Shown in pieces: positions 1-11,220 of a DNA stretch of 64,000 nucleotides. Source of the stretch: Moringa oleifera. Its lineage: Eukaryota > Streptophyta > Magnoliopsida > Brassicales > Moringaceae. Both the position numbers and the translations under genes were made by a program. Location of the stretch: NCBI GenBank assembly GCA_021397835.1, contig JAJFZO010000094.1:8284001-8348000 (forward strand), read 5' to 3'. The notes under the pieces were generated by a model that was not told where the DNA came from, did no database searches, and saw only the letters and a list, made by a program, of their open reading frames with translations. Each line of letters starts with the position of its first letter. Within the stretch, counting starts at the first letter, position 1.

Positions 1-467
1 AAAAGCCGAAGAGCAAAGAGGGGTTTAGATAGTAGAAGGCAGCGAGGTTTTAGGGAGAAGAGCCTGAATTCCCAAAATGCCACTACTCCTCCAAAATTAC
101 GATGATACCATTGAACAGCTGGAGACAAGTGTCCGGCGGTTGTTGTTCCGAATTTAGTGGAGTTTGTTAGAAGCTGGTCGTGTTATCCGCCAACGAGGAA
201 AGTCACGTTATGCTTGCTATCACAGAGGCGTCCACAATCAATGGAGGATAGATGGCTCAGAGACCAACACGACACAGTCAACTCTCTTTGGCATGACAAA
301 GTACAACCTCACCCGCGGGGTTCCTACATTCCCGCTCACCCTCGGGCCACTTAGCGAGGTCCACAGCCCAAACTAACCTGAGCCCAACAGTCCCACACAT
401 GAGTGCAAAGAATTGATACTTCGTGATTTTGAATAATAATTTTCCATATGTGACAGCCAACAACACA

Positions 468-550
468 GCTGGTTTGCCCGAGAGGTTAAGGGGGAAGACT
501 TAAGATCTTCTGCACATAAGTGCGCGTGGGTTCGAACCCCACAGCCAGCA
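468..550 (+). tRNA. tRNA-Leu (anticodon TAA)
   Basis: The sequence folds as a complete 83-nt class II tRNA without an intron. The acceptor stem pairs 468-474 (GCTGGTT) with 543-549 (AGCCAGC, one G-T pair), with discriminator A550. The anticodon stem GAAGA/TCTTC closes the loop CTTAAGA, giving anticodon TAA at 501-503, so it reads UUA leucine codons. There is a long variable arm (about 511-525) and a perfect T arm GTGGG-TTCGAAC-CCCAC, which also carries the internal B box. CAA-type motifs lie just upstream (457-466), and a T run starts at 551, as expected for plant RNA polymerase III start and stop. It differs from chloroplast trnL-UAA, which contains a group I intron, so it is read as nuclear. 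Confidence 0.95.
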
Positions 551-1584
551 TTTTAAACTATTTCAACTGTTTTTTTCTTCTTTTTTTTTTTTTAAAGCAC
601 CAGGCCTTTGGCGATTACTACTTTCTTAAACAATTCATTCAAGAATGTTTAATGAACTACCCAAAATGTTGAATCACAGTTATGACCCTTTCCTTATGAA
701 CACTCTTTGATAAAAATCCTCTTTGTGATATTAATCTGACTTTTGTCTGAGTCTCATGCCATTTTTTCCTTTGATCAAGTAATTAACAATGTTTTAAATT
801 ATTAACCTCTGTCAATTGGGTATTGTTAAATCCTTACCAAATTGTAAATTCTTCTCTTTCTACCAGTTAATTGGGAAGCAAATTAAGACAAATCTTGATT
901 GTCCCATAAAGGATTAATTGAACTCATAAGAGTCTTGCTTTGTAAAAGAGACAGAATGGGATCATTATGTCACAAGATCACTGTCTCTTTTTCTGAATCT
1001 AGAGCAAAGATTTTTCTTGTCATGGGAAGGGAATTTAGGCTTGCAGGAGCAATAAAAATAAGCAGCTGCGACATATCTATGGATTTGACTAGTTCCCCCA
1101 TGTGAAGCTAACTCTTCTAGTAATTAAACTGTGTACCATCGCAGACCTTGAGAGAAGCTGCATGAAGGGCACCTTGTGAGGAACATTGACAAGTCAATGA
1201 GGAAGCAGATGACGCCTCTTGCCTTTTCATTTTGAGTGGTTGCGGCATTTTTGACGGTTGATAGGCGAAGTCGGTGTTGTTGGGCCGTTGAAAGAAAGAT
1301 CTTCGTTGTTTCTTGGTTGATTCCTTTTTCCGAGAAAATATGGCACCAAACCGAGGAAGAATTCCAATCTGATTCTATGCATGTCCCGTGCATGACGCCA
1401 TGAATGAAGAGTCTTCCTTGTTATTTACGGTATTGCCATAAAGCTAAAGTTTCACGAGGAATGTGGGATCCAAGGGTGCCATTGAAGACAAGCTAGGTGG
1501 TCAACACACGAGACGCGGCACGAGTGTTTATAGGCATCTTTCCATTGTCTTGTCAACTATGTATCAACCTCAAAGCCCTCTCCA
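551..1584. other. Intergenic, no gene recognised
   Basis: Moderately AT-rich sequence between the tRNA and the calmodulin-like gene. Short open frames exist but none resembles a known protein or has spliceable continuations. The right part should contain the promoter of the CML gene. Confidence 0.6.
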
Positions 1585-1592
1585 TATATATA
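1585..1592 (+). promoter_or_regulatory. Candidate TATA box of the CML gene
   Basis: TATATATA lies 193-200 bp before the ATG at 1785. A start about 30 bp downstream would give a leader of roughly 165 nt containing the CT and TA repeats. This is inference from position only. Confidence 0.4.
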
Positions 1593-1682
1593 TGTATCCT
1601 TATCTCCATGGATGTAGCTCAACCTGTAAAACTCATGTTTCAATGAAATTCTCGCTCTCCTACTAAGCATATTTGGTGTCAA

Positions 1683-1708
1683 AGCTCTCTCTCTCTCTCT
1701 TTTTCTCT

Positions 1709-1759
<51 letters not shown>
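1683..1759 (+). repeat. Compound (CT)n-(TA)n microsatellite
   Basis: Interrupted CT repeats (about 1685-1739) run directly into a TA tract (1740-1759), ending 25 bp before the CML start codon. If the TATA box at 1585 is used, both tracts are transcribed in the 5' leader. Confidence 0.9.
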
Positions 1760-1784
1760 CTGTGTCTATATATTTCATTAGAAC

Positions 1785-2207
1785 ATGAACAAGTACCACC
1801 AATATGAGAGAGTATTCAATCGGTTTGATGAAAACGGAGACGGGAAGATATCGCCAAGGGAGCTGCAACAATGTGTTGAAGCCATAGGAGGGGAGCTATC
1901 GTTGGTGGAGGCAGAGGTAGCAGTGGAGTCTCTGGACTCGGACGGAGATGGGTTGCTGGAGCTAGAGGATTTTGTGAGGTTTGTGGATGGAGGAGAAGAG
2001 GACGAGAAAGTGAATGACTTGAGAGAAGCCTTCAAGATGTATGAAATGCAGGGCAGTGGGTGTATCACTCCGAAGAGCTTGAAGCGGATGCTTCGCAGAC
2101 TAGGAGAGTCCAAGACTGTTGAAGACTGTAAGATGATGATTGCTCGGTTTGATCTCAACGGGGATGGAGTCCTCAATTTTGATGAATTTAGAGTCATGAT
2201 GCTCTGA
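1785..2207 (+). CDS. Calmodulin-like EF-hand protein (CML37/38/39 type)
   Basis: A single-exon gene for a 140-residue calcium sensor. Four EF-hand positions are visible. EF1 at residues 15-26 (DENGDGKISPRE), EF2 at 51-62 (DSDGDGLLELED) and EF4 at 123-134 (DLNGDGVLNFDE) keep the acidic ligands. EF3 at 87-98 (EMQGSGCITPKS) has lost them, so three functional calcium sites are expected. A degenerate third hand, the phrase CITPKSLKRML and the ending FDEFRVMM are typical of the CML37/38/39 group, which is usually intronless and stress-induced. Family members normally have a longer N-terminal tail. Here the first hand begins almost at once, so this is a short version; no better upstream ATG is in frame. 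Likely cytosolic or nuclear. Targets cannot be inferred. Confidence 0.92.
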   Translation: MNKYHQYERVFNRFDENGDGKISPRELQQCVEAIGGELSLVEAEVAVESLDSDGDGLLELEDFVRFVDGGEEDEKVNDLREAFKMYEMQGSGCITPKSLKRMLRRLGESKTVEDCKMMIARFDLNGDGVLNFDEFRVMML

Positions 2208-2738
2208 TGTTTTGATTCATTTGTACATTAATAATTATTTGATTTATTGATCATTTATTTCCCTAATTATTATACTTCAATTTTTTTATACCCATTTCTT
2301 AAAATTTTCATGAAATTGGACTAAATAGAGTAAAGGGTGTTGCCTCATATAGTTAGATCTCAAAAAATTAAAAACACCCATCAAGGTTATGCAGCCATGT
2401 AGTTCAAAATCAAAGAAGCCCCACTGCAGATCTTACAGAGATTTGATTCTTGTACCATCATGAACCTTTTACTAGTTAGATGCAAGTCTCTATATGTTCT
2501 ATACCCTTTTCAAGTTGATTTTGATTTGAACCAAGCAAACCAGCAATTTCCGTCTTTTCGCCATAGATGTCACCAAAGATTTGGTTGTGGCATCTAATTT
2601 TCCCACTCTGTTTGTCTATTTCTATTTCTTGAATCTGATTATGGGGATGATGAAGCTTTACCCTTTATCCAATCATCAAGACAGAATACAACATAACATA
2701 ACAGGATTTGTATTTCTTTACAACATATTTGATTTACA
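2208..2738. other. Intergenic, no gene recognised
   Basis: 3' flank of the CML gene. No convincing coding sequence or RNA gene is visible. Confidence 0.5.
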
Positions 2739-3210
2739 GGAATACTATTTTTTTTCACTTTATTTCGTAAGAAATTATTTTTTTAATATTTGATTCATTT
2801 TTATCAAAAAATTATAATTTTTTAAAAAAAATTTATTCCTTAAAAATTTGAAATAATTATTTTAAAGTGAACCCTCGAAATAGTTATTCTATAAAAATAA
2901 GAAATTACTATATCTTTCTATTCCCAACATACCCTCGATAAAATTTTTAAATTACTATCATATATATATATATAATAATTTTATTTTTTATTTTTTTAAA
3001 TAATTTATCAAAAAATAAAAATATAATTATTATTAAAATATCAATTAATATTAATATTAATATTTAAAAATAAAAATAATTATTAACACATTATTTAGTT
3101 AATATTAATATTAATTGCTTTTCTACCTTATTTTTTGATAAACCAAACACATGAAAATAAGTTCATACTTTATTCAATTCTAATAAATCAAATATAATAA
3201 TACTTATTCT
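2739..3210. mobile_element. Putative MITE-like AT-rich element
   Basis: A very AT-rich block of about 470 bp without coding capacity. Its left end begins GGAATACTATTT and its right end, read in reverse complement, begins GAATAAGTATTA. An inner pair matches as well: ATATTTGATTCAT near 2787-2799 against ATATTTGATTTAT in reverse complement near 3184-3196. The layout suits a miniature inverted-repeat transposon with decayed ends. I could not define a target-site duplication, so the call is tentative. Confidence 0.35.
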
Positions 3211-3526
3211 TTTTTATTCTTTTTTTTTTATTCTCAAAAATTAAAATAGCACAGGATTCAAGTAAACATGAAGATATGTATCTTAAACAGACAGAAATGG
3301 TGAATAGGCTCTACTTAAAAGCTTATAGATAATAATATTAATTGTCAGCTATCTCTGCACGGAACAGAGAGCACAGGAAGTCGGGGAATTCTGCTAGGCA
3401 CCCTTTGTCGTCCACTTTAATTTTCTTAATTACATATATACAGGATCCCACTAATACCAAGATCCAGTCAAATCAAAACAGTTGAAAGCAGATGTTTTGG
3501 ATCCTTACTCGGCGATTTTGCAGCCT
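3211..3526. other. 3' flank of the LysM receptor gene
   Basis: About 316 bp between the MITE-like block and the stop codon of the minus-strand LysM receptor gene. It should hold that gene's 3' UTR. No other feature seen. Confidence 0.5.
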
Positions 3527-5548
3527 TTACTGTTTCACTAGAGGCTTGCAAGAGCTTTCACAGATCAGCATATGCTCTCCTTCTGCTGATTCTTCAACCA
3601 ATCTTGATAGCTTCTCCACGATATCTGCAGCACTTGGCCTTGAAGCAGGGTTTTCGTCTATGCAAGCTCTGGCAAGGTTTGCCAACGTCACTGCTGCATC
3701 AAATGAATAATTCTCTCCTAATGCATTGTCCATCCAGTCTCTTAACTCGTCCATGTTTTCAGATAGCAGTATGGACTTGATTCTCTCTGAGAGCCAGACA
3801 CTCCCTCCTTCCTTCTTATCAGGCCTGCTTGTTGGTGTCTGCCCAGATAAGACCTCCAGCAGCACTACTCCGTAAGCAAATATGTCCACACTAGGGGAAA
3901 TTATACCTTGGTGAAGGTACTCAGGAGCCAAATAACCGAGACCCCAAGTGGCAGGATTGGTGGAAGAGAAGTCTGGCTCCTCAGCTTCAATTTCAACACA
4001 TCTTGCCATGCCAAAGTTCCCAATTTTTGCATTGAAATCTTCATCCAGGAAGATGTTCCGGCTCTTGACATATCTGTGAACGTAACTTGGGCTGATAATG
4101 TGGTGCATATACTGCAATGCCAGGGCTACATCCAGACAGATCCTCAGTCTTTGGCTCCAGGTCAAGAAGCAGTAACAGGATGCAATGAACTGATTCTTCA
4201 TCGCTAACCCACCGTGAAGCCAGTCCTTTAAGGAACCATTTTTAGCATACTCGAAGACCAAAAATGCATCAGGACCCTCATTCAAACAAGTCCCCAGCAG
4301 GGTAATTATGTTGGGGTGATGGTGAGTTGCATCACTGAAGAGTCCAAACTCAAGTTTCGATATAATTTCTGGTGGTATCCTCTTTATTGCCAAGCTCTTC
4401 CCGTTTAGCCGGCCATGATAAACAGACCCCTCTATGTGACTACTTGAGTTGAAGTCCTCAGTAGCTTTTCTCAGCTCTTCTAGCGTGTATGTTTCCACAA
4501 GCACCTTCCGAGGAGTAGTGTCAATACTCTGTCGGTCTAGAGGATCTTGTGATCCTTCAAAGGAGACTTTCTTGTCACTCGTTGTTCTTACACTTAAACT
4601 CAGCTGTTGTAGCTCTGCATCTCTCTCCTTGAGTGGATTCTGTTTCTTCTTCATATGAGCCACCAAGATAGCTGCTACAATGGCGATGCTGGCTCCTACG
4701 ATGACTCCACTTAAAGCAATATAAACTCCAATCTTCCACATCTTGGATTTCTTCTTATGTGGGTTGATTATGGGGATGCTAGTTGCCGGAAAATGCAAAT
4801 TGGGTTGCCGGGCTTTTGCCAGTGTACCAAGGATTGGCTCACCATCGAATGGAATCAGAAGGGAAGAAAAGGGTAGCAGGGCTTCAGGCCTGAAGTTTAC
4901 AAGAGATCTGTTATTTGCAGATAAGATAGCTTCTGAAGTTGTGTTGAACTTAGTGGCTAAGTTGGAAATTGTGTCTCCTTTACTCACTGGATATGATACT
5001 AAGAATCTTGTTTTGGAATTCACTTCAGATGAAGCTGGACAGGCGCACCTTAATGGTACCAGCAACTGGACTTTGTCAGCCAGACCCCATGGGAAGACTC
5101 CTGGGTTCTTATCTCTGATGGCTTTGCAGGTGGTCAAGCCCTCAAGAGCCTCAGCGATGCCATAGAAACTCTCTCCTTTAATGCTAGTCTTCGTTGTATC
5201 AGCCTGATAGAAACTACCATTGCATCTGCAGCTGATAGGAATCAACAATGGTTGATCTCTGGGAAGAAACTCAGTTTCAGCAGAAAACCCATTTGCTTCA
5301 GCAATCACAGAGCGGTTGATGCCTAAGTAAAAGCTCAGATTGAAAAGAGAAGAGTAATATGAGTTAACCCTTAAAACTGCAAATGTAGCACATTGAGGTA
5401 GTGACCCATTTATACTGCAACGGTAGCCAGAGGCATCAGGAGAAGCAGTCTCGCAGCTCAGCAAGGTATTCTGTCCAAGAGTGGAGACAAGTAACCAGAT
5501 GAATAAGACCAAAGATCTCAAGTAAAGCTCAGTGATCAGAGCAGCCAT
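3527..5548 (-). CDS. LysM receptor-like pseudokinase (LYK4/LYK5 type)
   Basis: An intronless gene for 673 residues, counted from the ATG at 5548; the frame extends to a GTG at 5560, which is not a likely start. Order: signal peptide (1-26), LysM ectodomain with the CxC pairs SCRC (106-109) and RCAC (167-170), one membrane helix (about 273-298), juxtamembrane region, kinase fold (about 365-655). The kinase is degenerate: no proper glycine-rich loop (IEGSVYHG, 372-379), HRD replaced by HRY (491-493) and DFG replaced by NFG (511-513), although the VAIK-type lysine (LAIK, K389) remains. Catalytic inactivity and a single exon are known for the LYK4/LYK5/NFR5 branch, whose members bind chitin or lipochitooligosaccharide signals and act through an active partner such as CERK1. 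The ligand cannot be decided from sequence. Confidence 0.93.
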   Translation of the reverse strand: MAALITELYLRSLVLFIWLLVSTLGQNTLLSCETASPDASGYRCSINGSLPQCATFAVLRVNSYYSSLFNLSFYLGINRSVIAEANGFSAETEFLPRDQPLLIPISCRCNGSFYQADTTKTSIKGESFYGIAEALEGLTTCKAIRDKNPGVFPWGLADKVQLLVPLRCACPASSEVNSKTRFLVSYPVSKGDTISNLATKFNTTSEAILSANNRSLVNFRPEALLPFSSLLIPFDGEPILGTLAKARQPNLHFPATSIPIINPHKKKSKMWKIGVYIALSGVIVGASIAIVAAILVAHMKKKQNPLKERDAELQQLSLSVRTTSDKKVSFEGSQDPLDRQSIDTTPRKVLVETYTLEELRKATEDFNSSSHIEGSVYHGRLNGKSLAIKRIPPEIISKLEFGLFSDATHHHPNIITLLGTCLNEGPDAFLVFEYAKNGSLKDWLHGGLAMKNQFIASCYCFLTWSQRLRICLDVALALQYMHHIISPSYVHRYVKSRNIFLDEDFNAKIGNFGMARCVEIEAEEPDFSSTNPATWGLGYLAPEYLHQGIISPSVDIFAYGVVLLEVLSGQTPTSRPDKKEGGSVWLSERIKSILLSENMDELRDWMDNALGENYSFDAAVTLANLARACIDENPASRPSAADIVEKLSRLVEESAEGEHMLICESSCKPLVKQ

Positions 5549-7741
5549 GTCGACAAGCACTCAACCTTAGCAGGTTGTATTAAAAATAAAGAGGATTCTC
5601 CCCTTAAGAGGGTGAATATTTTGGATCCATACAAAAGATAAAGAGTTTAAAAAGATTGTTTTAAAAAGCCCTTTTTTAGACAGGACCCTTGGGATGTCAA
5701 AGACAATGTATATTTTATACTCTTCTTCCAGCTGTTTAGCTAACTGCCTAACCATGGGGCTTGATCTGATTCCAGTATGCCGAGCGGCTATGCATCCCAA
5801 AGTGTATCACATTACAGAGGTTCTTCAGGTTAACCTGCCTTTATATGCAACAATCAGCACAAAATTCAATCACAATGTGCTTAGACAGGACACTCACCTT
5901 ATCTAGATTATAGAAAAATCGAAGTATCTGTAATGAATGCATATATCATGTATATATGTATAGTAGTTCAAGAACTGATATATCAAATCCAAATAAAATA
6001 ATAAATGCATAATCGATATTGAATTCTAATTGAGAAATACCCTTGAACACAGTGTAATTGCCTGACACATAATTTGTATTGTATATATTTGACCAAGCAT
6101 TTACAGTGACCAAAAAGAAGTGGTTGGGTTTCAGGCAAGGAGAGACTAACGCGGTGCATGAAGGAATAATAGCATGTGAAGTGATGTGTATACGTTAACA
6201 GGTGGAGGTAGGCATACAAAATCATGCATTTCCAAAGGTTAAAGACAAAGGGGAGTCATGTTTTGTCGAGCAACTTGGATGGAAATGATGTGGGTTTTGA
6301 AAGATGTAAGGGCAAATAAGGATAATGTTGAGGATGAAGAGATGTACATGCAAGGAAAAGCTGAGGCACGAAAGAAAAGCTAGTGATGAAATAGGTCAAA
6401 TTAGCCATGAAACTCTTAGGTTGACAAGCACCATTGTTTCATAAAGTACCAATATCTACAGTTAATCACTGTTCTAAATTAGGCACCAGTGACAAAACAT
6501 GTCATCTCCCATAACAGTGACATTCAAATATATCTCTATAAGGTTACATAGACCATAGGAATGAAATGGAAATTTGGTATCATCAAATATACATTGTTAT
6601 TAACACCAAATGAAAATAACCAAAAACTTTTACGTGAAGATTAATAAAAAAGTTCACAGCTTTTACACACCAAATCAAACCGTCCAAATTCTTCCTTTCG
6701 TATTTCTAGGAGTACTAATCTTTTTCTTTCTTTTAAGCACGAAAAACATAATCTCTAAGGTGACAAGGCCAATGTACATGCATGTGTGCATATCCTCGTA
6801 CAAGGGAGGATTAATGACACTAATAACTAAGAAACCAGGTTAAAAAGCACTTTCTCTTAAAATTGAAAAGGCATTTAGAAGATCCAAGTACCAATGAACC
6901 AAAATAGAGGACCCTTTGATTTGTAAGCAGACGTGACAACACATGATGACCACTCATGCCCACAAGATTGTTTAACAAATATGAGAATAATGAAGAGCAA
7001 TTTGGGAGCATGGAACATGCCTTGCCTGAGACTTGAAAGATTTTGTTAATCGAGGATATTCCATTGTCTCTCACATGCATTTTAACGAACATCTAAAAGG
7101 CATCACGTGCCTTCTAAAAATATCTGCCCTGGAAAGTGGAAAATCATTCACCTAGGAGTAAATCTTAGATTTCCAGGTTACAAAGGCAGAGGAAGATTTA
7201 GACATCCAAGGTAAGAACTGAGAACTTGGATCAAATATCTACACATGTGAGCTAAGACAAAGATACATGCATGTACCAATTCAGATACCTAGGATGTCAT
7301 GGATCAGTTTGATCTCAAACAATAGATATGTCTGGTGTCCCATTTATAAGAAGGAAAAGGGAAGAAAGAGCTGCCGAATATGTCACACATTAAGAACATC
7401 TGGTTTTTTCAGCCATCATATCCTACATAAAGCACTAGAAAGAGAAACTGATATCCCAGAGAAATGAAGCAAAAACAGGCATGAAGAAGAATTAAAGCTA
7501 CAATGATTATTAAAAAATCAAGTTTATAGGACAACTCCGAGATAATTGTAGGTATCAATTCAGACCCAAGTGGGCATCTTTTATATGCTCCACTGTTGTA
7601 CATATACTCGTAGGAAGTGCAAATGAGAGATGGTAAATTAGAAGTTCAAAACTTCAGAATATGAAACTGATTGATAATGTACACTCTGTGGAGATATACT
7701 GATAAAAAATCCAGTCACATATCTTGCCTGTAAGAAGGTCA
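5549..7741. other. Intergenic, no gene recognised
   Basis: About 2.2 kb holding the 5' flank of the LysM receptor gene (left) and the 3' UTR of the RPE gene (right), both minus strand. Open frames here are short, without homology I recognise. Confidence 0.5.
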
Positions 7742-10700
7742 TTAGCTCTTTTGAGCTTTCTCAACACTTCCTCTCATAAGGGATATGACTTGGGCTGGTT
7801 CAGAAGCTCCAAACACTGAACTTCCAGCAACAATGCAGTTTGCTCCAGCTGAAGCTGCCATGTCTATCGTTGAAGGCCCTAAACCACCATCAACCTGCAA
7901 AACAAAGAAGAGAACATTCTAATCAGTGATCAAATCAAGGATACTAAAATTCTTCTGCACAATACATAAATGTTCATCAAACAAAAACCTAAACTGAAGC
8001 ATCACAGTTAACATGAAACCAAAGACACAACTACATTAGAATAGTTATCGGAAAAGAAAGCAATAATATAAGGGATGGGAATACCTCTATATCAAGTGAT
8101 GGATACTTACTCCTCAACCCACGAACCTAAATTACCCACCAGAAAGAAATAAGTAATGGCAATGAAGATTAGATGCTAGTCACCCAAAGAATTGGAAAAT
8201 AATTTAAAGGCAAACCCTGGGCTTAAAAAAAAAAACAAGAATAATATGAAGAAAAATAAAACGCAATGGCACCTTATCCATCATATCTGGCATGAACTTT
8301 TGTCCACCAAACCCAGGTTCCACAGTCATCACGAGGACCATTTCAACAGGATTTTCTCCTTCAATCTGTTATTATGGATGAGAAAGAATATTTCATTATT
8401 GATGATTAATCCAGTACTATACTATAAATTTTAATTAACATAGTGATTTCGTTCCAATAAATGCAACCATTCATACCAGAGGATAAACTTCTTCAATAGG
8501 TGTTCCAGGCTTCAGTGCCACCCCAGGTCTCATTCCTGTCGACTTAATTCTTTGAACAAGTTCTTGCCAGTTTTCTGAAAAAACCGATAGAAGACAACAA
8601 CTATAAGAAAAAAATGGGGCAAAGAAATAATTAGGAAAGATATTGATAACAAAGACAATACCATCACAACCCACCTTTGGATACCTCAACATGAAAGGTA
8701 AAACCAGAAGCACCTGCCTCACCCAAAGGTTCAACATAATCAAGAGGATTTGTAACCATAAGGTGGCAATCCAGATATGCCCTGTAAGAAAACAAATAGA
8801 ATAATTTTGTATGCATTTGACTGAGGCCACGCTGTAGTATAAAATGAGAAGGGAGAGGCATAACGATATTACTTTGTATGCTTTCTCAAACTCCCAATGA
8901 CTGGAGCACCAATAGTGAGATTTGGAACAAAGTGCCTATAAGATGAAAAAAACCAAAGACTTTAAGTTCCTTATTTTGAATCAAAACCACTAAAGAAAGT
9001 TACTTTTTGGTCTTGGCACTCAAGCACCCAACTGAGCAAAATTATTTGCTATTTTAATATTGGTGGCATGCGTGTTGCTTTAATGGATAGGATAAATAAG
9101 GAGATAAAAGAGGGACCAATCCAATGTGCATGAACTGCAAGCAAGACTACAATGGAGTGACCAAAGCATCAAACCTACCCATCCTGCAGATAAACCATTA
9201 TAAGAAACCAGTAAGACTTACTGAATGTTGTTACTCATAAAATAAAACATATTCCACAACAGAGACCTATCATAAATGAAACTGAAGCATATAATGAAGA
9301 ATGCAATGGAGTGTAATAGAAGTTTTCAATATACTAACCAAATGTCAAAAACTAAACTCTAAACAATGGGTTATATTCACAGTAAGCCAACACTGTTTAT
9401 CATTAACATGTGATTTTCAAGGCATTATTATTCTGAATCGAGTGGGAAAACAGAATGCAAGACTGAGGTGGGTTTTTGAATATCAACTGAAATTCAGTCA
9501 GTATAATTGTATCATATGAACAACTCTGAGGAGAAAAAAAGTTAAAAAGTTGGAATACTCCAGAGGAAAATTTCCACTCAAAATAATTTTGCAGTAGTCA
9601 GATTTTTATGCATGAGCACACACGCACATCATGCATGATATAGGTTACAGAAGGTAGATTTGTTTCCTATGTCATTGCATGGAAATGCAACTAACAGGAC
9701 AAGAAATACAATTTGTTTTTGCAGGGTATTTTGTCCATTGAGTGGCTGATCCATATCAGCCTTACTGCATTTATTATAGCCACCAGCCTACCTCCGCACA
9801 ATCTAGTCAAAAGCTATTGAGAGATTTGCTGCATACATGTTTGATGCTCTCAATTAGTTAAGAATATATGTTTAGGTGAAGTCTCCTTAGTTTTCTGAGC
9901 CTAGCTAGAACATTTCATTTTATAAAATGCTCATATGATAGTTAATGTCATTACTTTGGTAGAATTATTGAGGGAATGGGGATATTGCTTGGTTTGGTTA
10001 ACTAGTTTTCTTTTGATATCTTCACATAAAGATCTCTTTCTTGTTGTATAATTGAATCTTTTTAGTAATGGGAGAATAAAAGGAGTACATTGTGCTCATC
10101 TGAGTCTCCCAAGAAGCAAGGATGGAATATAAGGAGATTGATTCAACTAATTCACTGATGTAAACCTTATCTTTTTCCATGTTCTCCAAAATAACTGCTC
10201 ACAGAATCATGATTTTGGTTTCTAGAGGAAATGCAGCATAATGAGAGCTAAGGTGTCTACTGTGACAGCCACCAAATTTCGCAGGAGAGAAGCCCTTTAT
10301 CCCAAAATTATTAGACTCCTTTTCATCTAATAAATGTCATATGCAGTGCTTCTTAAAAATATGTTCAGGTTTTAATTTTACATATTTGATATATTTATTC
10401 CCTATTCAATCAAATCAGAAATACATTGTTATGCTAGTGAATAAATGACCAATATTTATAATAACTAATTTGAGTTTATATGTTTCAGTCTTTCAGACAT
10501 TTAATATGTTGGCTTTGCACTAGTACTCAAATATTCATAAATTTTCAACTTGAAGTCCATCCCTAATTTACTGATACGGTTTTTATTCTCCTAGCTCAAT
10601 TTTTCCTGTTTTGATAGCATAGTTCGCAGCTAACTTCAACTTATAACCAATCAACTTCCATGAGATAACTAAATCAAGGCAATACCTTAGTGCTCCAATC

Positions 10701-10989
10701 CGATAATTAAAAATCGAAATCTAAATGATTAGCGAACTAATTTGTTTATCACACCATAATTCAAAAGCCTTATAAATCTATCGGATCATCGTAGTCGAGC
10801 ACGGAAACTAGGTCTTTAGCGGAAGATAAGGGTAACAGAGAGTGCGATAGAGCGAAAGAGAGAGAATAGTACCATGATGTCCATGTGGAGCCAATCGGCC
10901 CCACAACTAAGCATTCGCTCGGCCTCTGATGCCAAATTCGCGAAATCCGACGATAGCATTGACGGTGCAATTTTTGCCACCACCCCCAT
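7742..10989 (-). CDS. RPE: Ribulose-phosphate 3-epimerase, cytosolic
   Basis: The gene interconverts D-ribulose 5-phosphate and D-xylulose 5-phosphate in the pentose phosphate pathway. Eight coding exons in transcription order: 10989-10873, 9183-9179, 8935-8873, 8781-8675, 8574-8477, 8365-8273, 8126-8085, 7894-7742; total 678 nt, 225 residues. The TIM-barrel metal ligands are all present: H35 and D37 in HMDIMDG, H68 in CHLMV, and D177 in [26 protein letters not shown] and AGSSVFG are also conserved. There is no transit peptide, so the product is the cytosolic form; the length fits. Without the 5-nt exon at 9179-9183, exon 1 and exon 3 do not join in frame and the conserved Asp-Gly pair is lost. 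The first intron is about 1.7 kb. Confidence 0.95.
9179..9183 (-). other. RPE: 5-nt coding microexon of RPE
   Basis: On the minus strand the sequence reads CTGCAG, then GATGG, then GTAGGT: a good acceptor and donor flanking five bases. Exon 1 ends ...GAC ATC ATG and the next conventional exon begins G CAC TTT. Inserting GATGG gives ATG-GAT-GGG-CAC, that is Met-Asp-Gly-His, exactly the invariant family sequence. No other arrangement I found restores both frame and motif. Confidence 0.88.
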
Positions 10990-11220
10990 ATTTCACGCGG
11001 TTCTAACGCGACTCAACTGTATTCCGGTTTGGACTGTAAAACGATATACCAGGGAAAGAAGAGCAGCGAAGTAGTTGGGGGGGCAAATGACAACGACGCC
11101 GTGGCTTCGTCCGACTTTCTCAGTCTTCACCTACCGCGCTAACTTTTCTCACGAAACCGGAGCGTAATCTAACAATCTGTGGGTGATCACGTGGCGCACG
11201 AGTGGGCAAGTGGGCCCCTC
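10990..11220 (-). promoter_or_regulatory. RPE 5' leader and proximal promoter region
   Basis: Relatively GC-rich sequence directly upstream of the RPE start codon, before the AT-rich stretch begins. No clear TATA box. Extent is inferred from the composition change only. Confidence 0.4.

Noticed and set aside
77..157. Short ATG frame of 26 codons starting MPLLLQNYDDTIEQLE at the left edge
   Set aside because: The residues look protein-like, but a stop follows after 26 codons, no splice donor gives a recognisable continuation, and no family is recognised. It could be a first exon fragment; not supportable.
3527..5560. Longer LysM receptor start at 5560
   Set aside because: The codon at 5560 is GTG. 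The first in-frame ATG is at 5548 and still yields a full signal peptide.
8471..8861. Two open frames across RPE exons as separate proteins
   Set aside because: They are read-throughs of RPE exons into flanking introns; splice sites and family sequence define the real exons.
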